From contig JAFEEG010000015.1 in the NCBI GenBank assembly GCA_018241225.1, positions 1 to 64,000 of the forward strand: a stretch of 64,000 nucleotides of DNA, written 5' to 3'. The position numbers and the translations under genes are program-made. The notes under the pieces were generated by a model. That model saw nothing but the letters and a program-made list of their open reading frames with translations. It ran no database searches and was not told the DNA's origin. Positions 1-7,772 of the stretch are shown here, piece after piece; within the stretch, counting starts at the first letter, position 1, and each line of letters begins with the position of its first letter. The stretch is from Pseudomonadota bacterium. Its GTDB lineage: Bacteria > Pseudomonadota > Gammaproteobacteria > Burkholderiales > Burkholderiaceae_C.

Positions 1-114
1 CCTGCGATAAACATCGCCGGCCGGTATCTGGAACTCGGTGATGTCCGTGAGCCACTCCTCATTGGGCGCAACGGCCCTGCAGTCGCGGTTGATGAGGTGA
101 GTTCGCGGCCATAG
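1..114 (-). pseudogene. IS3-family transposase (OrfB) fragment
   Basis: Reading the minus strand from about base 111 down to base 1 gives an uninterrupted peptide containing NRDCRAVAPNEEWLTDITEF followed by QIPAGDVYRR. This matches the start of the DDE catalytic core of IS3-family OrfB proteins (the WLTDITEF motif carries the first catalytic Asp). An in-frame stop lies just upstream at 115-117, and the N-terminal half of OrfB is absent, so the copy is 5'-truncated. It may continue off the left edge of the window. The family is recognised from the motif; the exact IS is not. It marks the area as a site of past transposition. Confidence 0.75.
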
Positions 115-141
115 TCACTCGTCCGAGCAGGAGGTGTTTCG

Positions 142-1269
142 ATGGATTCGATCCTTGCACTTCTAGAGCGCATCGAGACCCTCATCCGCGACAGCGACAG
201 TGCCGCGTTGGCCTCTTGGAGTCAGGCGGCCATAGCGATTGCGGCCATCTTTGGATCGTTCGCCCTCGCCAACTCCCAGTTCAAGCAGGAGCTCAAGAGG
301 GATCGCGAACGCGCCGCGAAAGAGACGAACGAGCGGATGGCGCAGTTGTATGACTTCATCTGGCACACCTGGGTGCAAGTTCGCTCGCTCACCATTCAAG
401 AGGATCGCCCGCCTGAGTCGCTGGATATGCATTGGTCGCAGACCAACGTGCGCCTGGAGCTGGCCAAGATGGAGGCGGCACTCACGCAGTTGCAGGCAAT
501 CCCGGTGACCGAGTTGCCCAAGATGAAGGGCGGCGTAAAAGCCGTGAAGGACATGATCTCCGCCGTCATTACGACCACGATGGTGCTCCGTGAACACCTG
601 GACGGGGAGATGACCACTGATCTCCAGAAGTGCATCAGTGAGCAGATCCGGCCGGCGCGGAAACTCGCTGCAAACGCAGGGCTGAACGCATTTGCCGAGT
701 ACACCAGGTTGACGGGCAACCCCTCCCCAAGAAAATGGTGGCAATTGCTCGGACGGTTTCGAATGAAGCGGAGCGAACCCATCCCCCCTCGCGGTGCCGT
801 CGATCCCAATCGCAAGCACTTCGAGATCACCGTTAGAAGGATGGGGCGCAACATCAAATCGCTGACATCCGTCGGCGAACGCATGACCGCCTACGTCGAT
901 CCGATCACGCGTGAGATGTGGCAGGTCTGGGAGGCAAGCCGGGAGGCGACAGAGTATCGGCTCAAGCCGGCCAAGAGCGCGCCTCCCGCCGAAGACTCCT
1001 ATGAAATCGCCAAGGAACTCGCCGCCGCAGTGATTTACGAGGAGTTGAAATCACGCGACCGAGGCGATGCGCCTGACCCCAAACACCGGCCCCGCAAAGC
1101 CCCGCCGCCGAAAGTTCCGCGTACGCAGCTGCTTCGTAACCGGATGACGCGTCCCCGAAGCGCTGCGGCCACGCACCCTCCGCCGCCGCGGAGCCCCTCG
1201 CCGGCCGCGCGAGCCAATCGAGGGCGGATGCTTCGTCGGCATTCCAAGGGACAGTCTGCAGCGGTCTGA
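142..1269 (+). CDS. Unknown membrane-anchored protein with basic, proline-rich tail
   Basis: The product is 375 residues and I recognise no family. A short amphipathic start is followed by one hydrophobic segment at about residues 27-43 and then a long charged, helical and probably coiled-coil cytoplasmic part (about 45-300). The last 75 residues are rich in Pro and Arg and look disordered. A strong ribosome site, AGGAGGTG, lies about 6 bases before the ATG, which supports the start. The neighbours are an IS3 remnant upstream and an orphan antitoxin downstream, so it may be accessory cargo of a genomic island. A single N-terminal membrane anchor with a helical cytoplasmic body also occurs in some phage-defence proteins, but nothing here proves such a role. 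Confidence 0.7.
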   Translation: MDSILALLERIETLIRDSDSAALASWSQAAIAIAAIFGSFALANSQFKQELKRDRERAAKETNERMAQLYDFIWHTWVQVRSLTIQEDRPPESLDMHWSQTNVRLELAKMEAALTQLQAIPVTELPKMKGGVKAVKDMISAVITTTMVLREHLDGEMTTDLQKCISEQIRPARKLAANAGLNAFAEYTRLTGNPSPRKWWQLLGRFRMKRSEPIPPRGAVDPNRKHFEITVRRMGRNIKSLTSVGERMTAYVDPITREMWQVWEASREATEYRLKPAKSAPPAEDSYEIAKELAAAVIYEELKSRDRGDAPDPKHRPRKAPPPKVPRTQLLRNRMTRPRSAAATHPPPPRSPSPAARANRGRMLRRHSKGQSAAV

Positions 1270-1600
1270 GTTAAGCCCCGAGTGATCGGGTTCTCAAAGG
1301 TCTGGCCGTTGCTCCTGGCCCGGCTTGCTGACGGTTCGGCTCAGCGTCCCGCAGCGAATGGCCGCAGAGCGCCAGATTGCGGTCAACCGTGCCCACTCGA
1401 ACGAAGGACCGCAAACGCTGCAGCCCCGCCGCTCAGCGTGGGAATGCGGACGGCGACGGGGGGCTTGATTCGACCTAGGGGAGGGCGCTGCGACTACGAC
1501 TTTTACGGCGTTGCCCCTGTTTACCTGCAGCTCGGCGGCTCGGCCGGACGCCAACCGCCCGTGTCCGACTGACCCGGAATTTGTCCGAATGATGATCTGC
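1270..1600. other. Intergenic stretch without a convincing gene
   Basis: This is 331 bases of high-GC DNA between the unknown membrane protein and the orphan antitoxin. Short open frames exist on both strands (1282-1572 plus, 1294-1554 minus), but they are Arg/Ala/Pro-rich with no recognisable motif and no good ribosome site. A toxin gene would be expected here, downstream of the minus-strand antitoxin. I see no ParE, RelE or HicA-like sequence. Confidence 0.5.
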
Positions 1601-1879
1601 CTATTGCTTTGACCGAGGGCGCGGCAGCACGTTCGGCGTCTTCAAACTTTCCGCCCACGCGGCAACATCGGTATGTTCGACAACGCGACCGGTAGCAACG
1701 CTATCTAGGCCTTCGTTGGTAAGTCGAAGCCGTTCTTGCTCTTTGCAAACCCACGTCTCAAGAGCTCTCGTGGTCGCCCACGCGCGCGTTCGACCATACT
1801 GCTCCACAAAGTGATCAACCTGCGCAGCCAACTCTGCGGGAACCCGCGCCTTTATCCGCTTCCGGGCTGGTTTGCTCAT
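1601..1879 (-). CDS. Ribbon-helix-helix (CopG/ParD-like) antitoxin, orphan
   Basis: The product is a 92-residue protein starting MSKPARKRIKARVPAEL. The N-terminal 45 residues fit a ribbon-helix-helix DNA-binding domain: a basic beta strand, then helices around AAQVDHFVEQYGRTRAWATTRAL. The C-terminus, with GLDSVATGRVVEHTDVAAW, is typical of RHH antitoxins that wrap around a ParE/RelE toxin. An open frame extends 31 codons further upstream, but the family start fits the ATG at 1877-1879. Such antitoxins repress their own promoter and neutralise a co-transcribed toxin. No toxin follows, so this is either a solitary antitoxin or the remains of a toxin-antitoxin pair. Confidence 0.7.
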   Translation of the reverse strand: MSKPARKRIKARVPAELAAQVDHFVEQYGRTRAWATTRALETWVCKEQERLRLTNEGLDSVATGRVVEHTDVAAWAESLKTPNVLPRPRSKQ

Positions 1880-2121
1880 GTGGGAATCATGGATCGGCCA
1901 TCGACAGACCGCAACTCGACAAGACGGCGACAGCATCTTGACTCTTTCCGAGGAACTCACCCAAATGCGCAAATGTTGTCGCGAGGAGAGCGATTTGGTA
2001 GGTGAGTTGTTGTCGCCCGACTGACAGAGTCGCGCGCTTTGCTGTAGCCGGCTTTATGATTTTACATAATGCACATTGTATCTATCAAGGATGTAGGGGC
2101 TAATTAGTAATGTCGCGTTTT

Positions 2122-2139
2122 GGCTAAGTAGAAATGTCG
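2122..2139 (+). repeat. Left terminal inverted repeat of the IS1202-group element
   Basis: The sequence GGCTAAGTAGAAATGTCG matches the reverse complement of 3689-3706 at 16 of 18 positions. It lies 31 bases upstream of the transposase start codon, as expected for the left end. Confidence 0.7.
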
Positions 2140-2170
2140 CAAAGTCTGCCCCCCAAGCGAGGTGCAGACC

Positions 2171-3577
2171 ATGGCGATGTTGAACGAGACCATCACGATG
2201 AGCATGCGCGAGGTTGATCGACTCAAGACGGTTCAGGCCGTTGTAGATCGGATGTTGCGCATGGGCCAGGCAGCGCAGCGCCTAGGGCTGAGTCGACGAC
2301 AGATGGAGCGCTTGGTCGATCGCTACAAGGCTGACGGAGCCTCGGGGCTTGTCTCTCGCAAGCGCGGGCGGCCCAGCAACCATCAGTTGGAGCCCGGCGT
2401 CCAAGAGCGTGTGCTGACGCTCATTCGGGATCGATACGCGGACTTCGGACCGACGCTGGCCTGCGAGAAGCTGCGCGAGTGTCACGGCTTGCCGCTCGCC
2501 AAGGAGACCGTGCGCAAGCTGATGACGGCCGCGGGCCTGTGGATCCCGCGCAAGCAGCGCGCGGCCAAGATCCACCAGCCGCGCAACCGCCGCGCGTGCC
2601 TGGGCGAGCTCGTTCAGATCGATGGCAGCGACCATGCGTGGTTTGAGGAGCGGGCGCCCGCGTGCACGCTGCTGGTGTTCATCGATGACGCCACCGGCCG
2701 CCTGATGCAGCTGCACTTTGTGCCCACCGAGTCGGCTTTTGCGTACTTCGAGGCCACGCGTGGGTACCTTCAGCAGCACGGCAAGCCGGTGGCCTTTTAC
2801 AGCGACAAGGCGGGGATTTTTCGGACGCTGCGCGAGTCGGTGGAGTTCGGGCGCGGCGCCACGCAGTTCGGGCGCGCCTTGTACGAGCTGAACATCGAGC
2901 TGATGTGTGCCAACACCAGCCAGGCCAAGGGGCGTGTGGAGCGGGCCAACCTGACGCTGCAGGACCGCCTGGTCAAGGAGATGCGATTGCGCGGCATCAG
3001 CACGCTGGCAGCCGCCAATGCCTTCGCCCCGCACTTCATGGCCGATTTCAATGCGCGCTTTGGCAAGGCGCCGCGCAAGGACTTCGATGCGCATCGGCCT
3101 GTGCGCGCCGACGAGGACCTGGATCTGATCTTCACATGGCGGCTGCAGCGCAAGGTGTCGCAGTCGCTGACGCTGCAGCACGACAAGATCATCTATCTGC
3201 TCAAGGACACGTCCCAGAGCCGCAAACTGATCCATCGCTACATCGATGTCTATGAGTACCCGGATGGGCGCATCGAGCTGCGCGCCGAGGGCGCGAGCCT
3301 GGCCTACGAGCGCTATGACCGGCTGCCTCAGGTGGACACGGCGGCCATTGTGGAGAACAAGCGCTTGAGCCAGGCACTGCAGGCCGCACAGATCATCCAA
3401 GCCCAGCGCGACAACCGCAGGAAGTCCAGCACGCCCTCGCGCACGAATCAGGGCCAGGCGCCCTACGCCAAGCGCGCCCTGCCCGGCACGAAGTCTGCAC
3501 GGCAACTGAGCGAAGCGGACCTGCACGCCGCGGTGATGGCGGTGGCCAGACTTTCTGAACAGCGTTGGGGCGCTTGA
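2171..3577 (+). CDS. IS1202/ISNCY-family DDE transposase
   Basis: The product is a transposase of about 468 residues. The N-terminal third is a pair of helix-turn-helix domains (GQAAQRLGLSRRQMERLV, then a KRGRPSNH linker) that should bind the inverted repeats. The middle is an rve-type integrase core with DDE candidates in LVQIDGSDH (first Asp), FYSDKAGIF (second Asp) and KGRVERAN (Glu). GRVERAN is typical of the IS1202/ISNCY group. The tail is basic. I prefer the ATG at 2171 because GAGG lies 8 bases upstream; a GTG at 2162 is also open. No frameshift or internal stop was seen. Confidence 0.88.
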   Translation: MAMLNETITMSMREVDRLKTVQAVVDRMLRMGQAAQRLGLSRRQMERLVDRYKADGASGLVSRKRGRPSNHQLEPGVQERVLTLIRDRYADFGPTLACEKLRECHGLPLAKETVRKLMTAAGLWIPRKQRAAKIHQPRNRRACLGELVQIDGSDHAWFEERAPACTLLVFIDDATGRLMQLHFVPTESAFAYFEATRGYLQQHGKPVAFYSDKAGIFRTLRESVEFGRGATQFGRALYELNIELMCANTSQAKGRVERANLTLQDRLVKEMRLRGISTLAAANAFAPHFMADFNARFGKAPRKDFDAHRPVRADEDLDLIFTWRLQRKVSQSLTLQHDKIIYLLKDTSQSRKLIHRYIDVYEYPDGRIELRAEGASLAYERYDRLPQVDTAAIVENKRLSQALQAAQIIQAQRDNRRKSSTPSRTNQGQAPYAKRALPGTKSARQLSEADLHAAVMAVARLSEQRWGA

Positions 3578-3688
3578 AATTCAGGAATGAAGTTCAGGCG
3601 GGTGTGATGGCCTTCGGCGGGGCTGGCTGGTGCGCAATGGGAAGGCCTGAAGACCACCGAGTTCGAATCAAAGCCAAGTGAAAAAACA

Positions 3689-3706
3689 CGACATTTCTAC
3701 TTGGCT
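3689..3706 (-). repeat. Right terminal inverted repeat of the IS1202-group element
   Basis: CGACATTTCTACTTGGCT is the inverted partner of the left core at 2122-2139. It lies about 110 bases after the transposase stop codon. Confidence 0.7.
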
Positions 3707-3759
3707 GGAAGAACGACTTCTGAACCTGGAATTGACAAGAGAATGCGGCAGCGGCCCCG

Positions 3760-4599
3760 TCACTGATTCGGCATCAACTCAATCTCCACACGCCGGTCAG
3801 CCTGCAGGCAGCTGACCAACTGCGGCGTGGCCTTGGTCCCCTGGCAACTTGTGGTGACCGGGTTCCTTTCTCCCATCCCGACGGCGCGAATCAGCGAGGC
3901 GTCCACACCCTGGCTTGCCAGCACCGCAGCAACGGTTTCGGCTCGCGCGAGCGACAGCCTGTCGTTGTATTCCTCGCCACCAAGCCGGTCTGTGTAGCCC
4001 GTCACGACGACCTGGCGAATACCTGCGGCATCTGCCTTGATGGACGCGGCGAGCGCGCCGATCTGCCGGCGTCCTTCGGCAAGCAGATCGGACTCCCGTG
4101 CGCCGTTGAACCGGAACATGCCATCGGCGCGCAGCGTAGTCTTGCTGCTGCTGCAAGGCTTGCATTGCAGGGGCGCCACGGGCGGCACGGGCGCTACGGC
4201 TACTTGTGTCTGGTCCGGCGGGCAGCCCGCGCCTTTCCAATGGGTGCTGGCCACCCGGTAGTCGCCACCCGTCTTGTCGTACTTCACCTTGAACTGGCAG
4301 GTCACGTACTCATTGCCCTTGCCGGTGTAGAAGTTGAAGGCGTAATCCCATTCGCTCACGCCGAAGATGCCTTCGCTGAATTGCGGGTTGCCCAACTCCA
4401 GTCGCACCTGGTCCTTGTTCATTCCGGGCCGCACACGCAGCGGGTGGTCAGGACCGATGAAATCACCGGACTTGAGGTAGCTGCTGGCCAGGTCCGGGAA
4501 CTTGACCTCTTGCTGCGCTTGCGCCGGGCCTGCGCCGATGGCGCACAAGGCGCCGGCAAGTACAACGGCCGAACGCAGCACGGTGGTTCGATGGTTCAT
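3760..4599 (-). CDS. BamE-like plus OmpA-like envelope protein
   Basis: The product is 279 residues with a cleavable Sec signal (hydrophobic core VVLAGALCAIGAGPAQA, then AQQE). Residues about 50-115 resemble the SmpA/BamE fold (RPGMNKDQVRLELGNPQFSEG, then a WDYAFNF strand). Residues about 160-279 are an OmpA/MotB peptidoglycan-binding domain: TGYTDRLGGEEYNDRLSLARA and, near the end, QADRRVEIEL, which hold the conserved Asp and Arg that bind the diaminopimelate side chain. A C-rich linker joins the two. It starts 24 bases after the adhesin stop, so the two are probably co-transcribed. A cell-wall anchor or assembly partner for the adhesin is a reasonable inference. Confidence 0.82.
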   Translation of the reverse strand: MNHRTTVLRSAVVLAGALCAIGAGPAQAQQEVKFPDLASSYLKSGDFIGPDHPLRVRPGMNKDQVRLELGNPQFSEGIFGVSEWDYAFNFYTGKGNEYVTCQFKVKYDKTGGDYRVASTHWKGAGCPPDQTQVAVAPVPPVAPLQCKPCSSSKTTLRADGMFRFNGARESDLLAEGRRQIGALAASIKADAAGIRQVVVTGYTDRLGGEEYNDRLSLARAETVAAVLASQGVDASLIRAVGMGERNPVTTSCQGTKATPQLVSCLQADRRVEIELMPNQ

Positions 4600-4623
4600 G
4601 GTTTGATTTCCCTCCCTTTTTTC

Positions 4624-6576
4624 CTATTGAAGAACCCCGGAGACGCCCAGGCGCGCTGCCACGCCGCCGGAGCTCGGCGCAACGCCGCCAATCACGCTCC
4701 AGCGCCCGTTGTCCGCCGTGCGGCGCAACGCCACGGCCGCGCCGCCCTGGCCCTGGTAATAGCCGGCGCCCGCGGTCATGGTTGTCTTTCCCGGGATGTA
4801 CGGCGGACTTTCCATGGCCATGGCCGATGCAACCCCGGCATAGGCCTTGTTGCCCACATCGTCGATGCGGGCCTGCAGCGGCGCCACAGCCGCCCGCACG
4901 GCCGCGTTCAATTGGTTCAGGGTGACGGCATCCGTGCCGTTCACCGCGGGCGCCGCGTTGCGAATTCCCTTCCCGCCCAAGCTGATGCCATTGGTGGTCA
5001 AGCTCGGGCCGTTGAAGATGCTCACGCTCGAGAACACTGGTGTGGCGCTCAGCGCGAAGACGACGTTGGCGCCGTTCGCAGTGCTGTTGGTGCCCGTCGA
5101 TGCAGGCCCCACATAGGCCGTCGGCGACCCGATGATCCAGGTGTTGGGCACCGTGCTGGCCAGTGTGTTGATGTAGTTGATGGCCTGGTTGCTGGCGTCC
5201 AGCTGGCTGCCGTTGATGGCATCGGTGCTGGCCGCGTTGATGCGGCCGGCAGCCACGTTGGTGATGGTGCGCTCCGCCCCCGCGGCACCCACGCTGACGG
5301 TGCTGGCGGGCGCGGTGGCGGCAAAGTTGTAGGTCACGCCACCGATCACGGCGCTGGCGGTGCCCACGGCCGCGGCCGTCACGCTGGCCGAACCCAGCGC
5401 TACAGCGCCGGCCTCCCCCGCCTTGGCGCCGGTACCCAGCGCCAGGGTGTTGTCCGCCCCTGCCGTGGCGCCCACGCCCATCGCGATGGAGCCGGTGCCG
5501 CTGGCGGTGCTGCCGCTGCCGATGGCCACGTTGCCCGTGCCCAGGGCCGAGTTGCCGTTGCCGATGGCCACCGCGCCATCGGCTGCCGTGGTGCCTGCCG
5601 CGTCGCCGGCCGCCGTGTTGTCAGCGCCCAGTGCCACTGCGCCGGTGCCGTTGGCAACATTCGGGTCGCCAATGGCCACAGCCCCGTTGCCAGTGGCTTT
5701 CTGCCCTCGGCCGATGGCCACCGCGCCGCCTGTTGCGTCGGCCGCGTTGGCAGTGGTACCGCCAGAACCGATGGCCACGTTCTGCCCCGTCGCGCCACTT
5801 ACCGCGCCATCGCCCATGGCGATGCCGAAGGCGCCCTGCGTGGTGGCGCCGCGTCCCACGGCAATCCCGGAGCCGGCGGGGGCTGTGACCAGTGCCTGGC
5901 CGCCCAGTGCAATGGAATCGTCGGCCAGGGCCTGCGCACCCTTGGTGGCATTGACACCGATCGCGATCGAGCCCGCGCCAGACGCCTTGGTGGAGTTCGT
6001 CGCGCCCAGGATCGACGAACCACCACCGCCGATCGAGACGGCATTGATGCCCGATGCGACGGTGCCCGTGCCCAGGCCTATGCTGGCCACGCCGCTGGCC
6101 AGTGACTCGGTCCCCAAGGCTGTTGCGAAGTTGGCCCCTGCCTTGGCCTGGTTGCCGATGGCAACCACTCCGGTGGAAGTACCACCGCTGGCGAACGAAC
6201 CCAGCACCGTGTAGCCCAAGCCGCTACCGTTGCTGACGCAGCCGGATGCCCAGCCATAAGTGCCGCCGCCACTTCCGGCAACGGGCCCTCCGGTTGTGCC
6301 CTGATTGGAGGCGCCGGGGTTGTTGCGGTAGACAAGGCCAGCCGCGGTCGAAGGCGAGCACGGCGCGTCGACATTGGGGTCGTTGTTGACGAATACCGGC
6401 ATTGCCATCCCCGCAACCGGCACGCCCAAGGCCAAGCCCGCGACTGCTGCAGCCAGAGCCTTGCGTCTGAATCGGTGCCTGCTGGAAATTGATTGCCTGC
6501 GACTGTCACCCAATTCGGCAACACGCAATTCCGCCGGTCCGCCAAAGGCGGCCGCTCCACTCCCTCTTCGGTCCAT
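4624..6576 (-). CDS. Trimeric autotransporter adhesin (YadA/Hia-like)
   Basis: The product is about 650 residues with the layout of a type Vc adhesin. An N-terminal stretch of about 40 polar residues precedes a hydrophobic signal core (ALAAAVAGLALGVPVAGMAM). A long head follows, made of many about 14-residue YadA-type repeats of the form AxAIGxGxxAxGxxS (roughly residues 110-430). Neck and stalk segments include GRINAASTDAINGSQLDASN and GKGIRNAAPAVNGTDAVTLN. The last about 75 residues form the four-strand membrane anchor. The ATG at 6574-6576 is preceded by GGAGGT at good spacing, so upstream in-frame codons were rejected. It lacks the classical extended signal-peptide motif MNKIYRVIWN. It should act in adhesion or autoaggregation. 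Confidence 0.9.
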   Translation of the reverse strand: MDRRGSGAAAFGGPAELRVAELGDSRRQSISSRHRFRRKALAAAVAGLALGVPVAGMAMPVFVNNDPNVDAPCSPSTAAGLVYRNNPGASNQGTTGGPVAGSGGGTYGWASGCVSNGSGLGYTVLGSFASGGTSTGVVAIGNQAKAGANFATALGTESLASGVASIGLGTGTVASGINAVSIGGGGSSILGATNSTKASGAGSIAIGVNATKGAQALADDSIALGGQALVTAPAGSGIAVGRGATTQGAFGIAMGDGAVSGATGQNVAIGSGGTTANAADATGGAVAIGRGQKATGNGAVAIGDPNVANGTGAVALGADNTAAGDAAGTTAADGAVAIGNGNSALGTGNVAIGSGSTASGTGSIAMGVGATAGADNTLALGTGAKAGEAGAVALGSASVTAAAVGTASAVIGGVTYNFAATAPASTVSVGAAGAERTITNVAAGRINAASTDAINGSQLDASNQAINYINTLASTVPNTWIIGSPTAYVGPASTGTNSTANGANVVFALSATPVFSSVSIFNGPSLTTNGISLGGKGIRNAAPAVNGTDAVTLNQLNAAVRAAVAPLQARIDDVGNKAYAGVASAMAMESPPYIPGKTTMTAGAGYYQGQGGAAVALRRTADNGRWSVIGGVAPSSGGVAARLGVSGVLQ

Positions 6577-6749
6577 TGCCTGACCTCCATCATTTATCGA
6601 TCTTCTTTTCCCGCGAGGTCTCCCGAAGCTCCCCGCAGGCGTTGGCGGTAACAATGTCGCAATGAATATTTTTCGCGTCTATAAGTGTTGCTGTTAGTTA
6701 CATCATTCCATGTTCATTTCACTCAAGCAGCGTCAGACCCCAGGACGCC

Positions 6750-6896
6750 ATGACGCAAAAGCGCAAACCTCAGGCAAGATTGGCAGCCTTTGCTGCGTTC
6801 TTCGCCCTCGCTCTTGCAAAATCGACGCCAAAGAGCACACGTTTGCACATCAAAGGCGCGCGCGCGTGCCGCCGCGCCAAGGGCGGCCGTAAGTAA
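6750..6896 (+). CDS. Possible small basic protein, 48 residues
   Basis: An ATG-to-TAA frame encodes a basic N-terminus (MTQKRKPQAR), a hydrophobic stretch (LAAFAAFFALALA) and a strongly basic tail ending in RRAKGGRK. An AGGA lies 4 bases before the ATG. The hydrophobic segment is too short for a confident membrane helix, and no family is recognised. It could equally be chance, because the minus strand of the same DNA is open too. Kept only as a possibility. Confidence 0.18.
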   Translation: MTQKRKPQARLAAFAAFFALALAKSTPKSTRLHIKGARACRRAKGGRK

Positions 6897-6993
6897 ACGT
6901 GTATTGAAAAGAGGCATCGCCGCGAAAAATGCCGGTGATTTCCACCAAGCAATCGCGAGGAAATTGGCAGCCGTTCTTCGGGTCGTGATTAGC

Positions 6994-7050
6994 GCTCAAT
7001 GATTAGCTGAAAAGCGAAAACAAATATCAATTTCGCGCAAATCATTGAGC
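6994..7050. repeat. Nested inverted repeat (long hairpin)
   Basis: The outer arms GCTCAATGATT (6994-7004) and AATCATTGAGC (7040-7050) are perfect 11-base complements. Inside them GCGAAA (7014-7019) pairs with TTTCGC (7031-7036). It lies about 50 bases beyond the ankyrin stop codon. It has no U-run of terminator type. It could be a small RNA, a miniature repeat element or a processed 3' end. Confidence 0.55.
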
Positions 7051-7063
7051 AATTGCAAGGCTG

Positions 7064-7094
7064 GCAAGGCGCCAGCTCGGTCGGCGCGCCTTGC
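7064..7094 (-). terminator. GC hairpin just after the tatD-ankyrin operon
   Basis: The arms GCAAGGCGC (7064-7072) and GCGCCTTGC (7086-7094) form a perfect 9-bp stem with a 13-base loop, immediately after the ankyrin stop at 7101. No run of T follows, so it may only assist termination or protect the transcript's 3' end. Confidence 0.35.
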
Positions 7095-7100
7095 GCGCAA

Positions 7101-7772
7101 CTACCACTTGCCGTCGCTAGGCTTCTTCTTCGCGGCCGCCTGGCCACGCGACAGCAACTCGATCGATTCACTCTTCTGGGCGCGCTTGGCAAAGTCCAGC
7201 GCGGTCATGCCTTGCTGGTTCTTCATGCTCTGGTCGGCACCTTCGTCGACAAGCAGCTTCACCGCCTCGGGGCTGCCGTAGCCGGCGGCCATCATCAGCG
7301 GCGTGGTGCCGTTGGGCGACTGTGCATCGATGAAGGCGGACTTCTCCAGCAGCACCTTCATGATCGAGATATGTCCGTTGGTGGCCGCGTAATGCAGCGG
7401 TGCCCAGCCCGGCTTGTTGACGGCGGCATCGCGTGCCAGCAGCTTGGCCACCAGGGCCTGGTCGCCTTTGATGGCGGCGATCATCAACGGCGTCTCGTCC
7501 TTGCTGTTGGCGGCATCCACGTCCACCTTGGGTGACGCGACCATCACGTCGATGACCCGCGGCGACGGCTCGCGCATGGCCACCAGCAAAGCGGTCTGGC
7601 CGTGCTCGTCGCGCAGGTTCGGGTTCACGCCGCGCTCGATCAGGCTCTTCACGCCGCTGGGGTTGTCCGCCCGTGCGGCGCGAAACAAGTCAAGCTGCGC
7701 GTCTGCAAATGCATTGGAAGAAAATGCAAGCGTGACAGCAAGATAGGCGAATATATTGAAGTATTTTTTCAT
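7101..7772 (-). CDS. Exported ankyrin-repeat protein
   Basis: The product is 223 residues. It begins with a Sec signal peptide (MKKYFNIFAYLAVTLAFSSN, then AFADA) and continues with about five ankyrin repeats between residues 30 and 205. Clear repeat cores include DEHGQTALLVAM, KDETPLMIAAIKGD, GWAPLHYAATNGH, NGTTPLMMAAGYGS and QGMTALDFAKRAQ. The tail is Lys-rich. Ankyrin domains mediate protein-protein contacts; periplasmic versions in proteobacteria are mostly of unknown partner. The start codon overlaps the tatD stop by 4 bases (ATGA), so the pair is translationally coupled. Confidence 0.88.
   Translation of the reverse strand: MKKYFNIFAYLAVTLAFSSNAFADAQLDLFRAARADNPSGVKSLIERGVNPNLRDEHGQTALLVAMREPSPRVIDVMVASPKVDVDAANSKDETPLMIAAIKGDQALVAKLLARDAAVNKPGWAPLHYAATNGHISIMKVLLEKSAFIDAQSPNGTTPLMMAAGYGSPEAVKLLVDEGADQSMKNQQGMTALDFAKRAQKSESIELLSRGQAAAKKKPSDGKW

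Larger units (their letters stand above)
2111..3720 (+). mobile_element. Complete insertion sequence, IS1202 group (ISNCY-type)
   Basis: The element is one transposase gene flanked by matching inverted ends that share the core AAGTAGAAATGTCG. The left core is at 2122-2139 and the right core at 3689-3706. The outer limits are approximate: TGTCGC at 2111 on the left and a GAAGTCG-like end near 3720 on the right. I could not identify a target-site duplication with confidence. The transposase is intact, so the element may still be mobile. It sits between the orphan antitoxin region and the 3' end of the OmpA-like gene. Confidence 0.75.
6577..7100. other. Long structured intergenic region
   Basis: This stretch separates the adhesin start from the end of the ankyrin gene. 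The half next to the adhesin is AT-richer (around 6660-6720) and presumably holds the adhesin promoter, although I cannot assign convincing -35 and -10 boxes. The other half holds a nested inverted repeat and a GC hairpin, listed separately. One small plus-strand frame is also possible. Confidence 0.5.

Noticed and set aside
1282..1572. A 96-codon plus-strand frame between the unknown protein and the antitoxin
   Set aside because: No ribosome site, no motif, and composition like random high-GC sequence.
3655..3675. GTTCGAATC resembling a tRNA T-loop
   Set aside because: No acceptor stem, anticodon arm or D-arm surrounds it, and it lies inside the IS element's right end.
4624..6100. Repeated DNA in the adhesin as a CRISPR array
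   Set aside because: The repeats are degenerate about 42-base coding units for YadA-type 14-residue repeats, with no constant direct repeat and spacer pattern and no cas genes.
4165..6105. A 646-codon plus-strand frame opposite the trimeric adhesin
   Set aside because: It mirrors the adhesin repeats in the opposite strand. The minus-strand frame has signal, head repeats and YadA anchor.
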